Shown: positions 63,911 through 64,000 of the stretch, piece by piece
Layout: every line of letters starts with the position of its first letter
Position numbering within the stretch: the first letter of the stretch is position 1
Assembly: GCF_014851805.1 (NCBI RefSeq)
Contig: NZ_JACVAK010000001.1
Location: forward strand, 1,426,001-1,490,000
Direction: 5' to 3'
Source: Pseudoxanthomonas sp. PXM02
GTDB lineage: Bacteria > Pseudomonadota > Gammaproteobacteria > Xanthomonadales > Xanthomonadaceae
Length of the DNA stretch: 64,000 nucleotides
Position numbers and translations under genes: made by a program
Notes under the pieces: generated by a model
What the model saw: only the letters and a program-made list of their open reading frames with translations
Databases searched by the model: none
What the model was told of the DNA's origin: nothing

Positions 63911-63927
63911 CAGACGCCGGGAAACGA

Positions 63928-64000
63928 TCAGGACGTGGGCTGCAACGCCACCACGCGCACGTCGACATCCTTGCAGGCGTCGTCCTTGCAGATGCCGTTT
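63928..64000 (-). CDS. C-terminal fragment of an unknown protein
   Basis: Reading down from the edge gives a short tail ending CKDDACKDVDVRVVALQPTS and TGA at 63928-63930. Two Cys within eight residues suggest an exported protein. Position after a convergent terminator supports a real gene end, but too little is visible for a name. Confidence 0.4.
   Translation of the reverse strand, partial: NGICKDDACKDVDVRVVALQPTS

Overview
The window looks like chromosome of a high-GC gammaproteobacterium of the Xanthomonadaceae (Lysobacteraceae), most like Pseudoxanthomonas. The evidence is the gene order yicC-gmk-rpoZ-spoT-ridA-recG, a PPi-type phosphofructokinase near a membrane pyrophosphatase, a short-type adenylate kinase, a DUF1631-PilZ pair, and many dispersed palindromic repeats of the kind common in xanthomonads (for example an arm beginning TAGGAGGGGCTTCAG). 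The genus is an inference from content; no rRNA gene is present to test it.

Layout. 1-5819: a cut Lrp/AsnC regulator, a cysteine hydrolase, then on the minus strand recG, a nucleoside hydrolase, zinc-free L31 and citrate synthase. 5847-11999: an accessory block of a TonB-dependent receptor, a di-haem cytochrome-like lipoprotein and a parallel beta-helix lipoprotein in one minus-strand operon, with a divergent AraC-type regulator. It sits between recG and ridA. 12011-19879: ridA, spoT, rpoZ, gmk and yicC on the minus strand, divergent from rph, a VOC protein, rdgB and hemW. 19971-24859: DUF1631 plus PilZ, pepQ, and a RAYT transposase flanked by two inverted REP palindromes. 25004-28112: a compact plus-strand run of eight small, poorly known genes. 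28168-28570: a non-coding array of imperfect palindromes with a 21-bp period. 28626-30493: pepP and a YgfB-like gene. 30631-36412: a GGDEF-EAL protein, a small coiled-coil protein, zapA, 6S RNA, ygfA, an EVE protein, rpiA and an SH3-like protein. 36429-44973: regulators, DUF192 and SirB1 proteins, rubredoxin, thiE, hemL, a HAD phosphatase, and a DJ-1/PfpI protein joined to a two-component system. 44986-51994: argD, a second cysteine hydrolase, an ECF sigma/FecR-like pair, an SDR-DoxX-VOC operon and a kinase-like protein. 52058-64000: a DedA-PAP2-LssY fusion, a Lon-N protein, mpl, a GH5 glycosidase, adk, pfp, and a proton pyrophosphatase carrying an OmpA-like tail.

Themes. Housekeeping genes dominate. 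Two groups hint at linked functions: cyclic-di-GMP signalling (GGDEF-EAL protein, PilZ protein) and pyrophosphate economy (pfp and hppA within 1.5 kb). The least understood parts are the receptor/di-haem/beta-helix operon, the 21-bp palindrome array, and the pyrophosphatase-OmpA fusion. Most other unusual DNA is repeat DNA in intergenic gaps. No tRNA, rRNA, CRISPR array, integrase or complete insertion sequence was seen.
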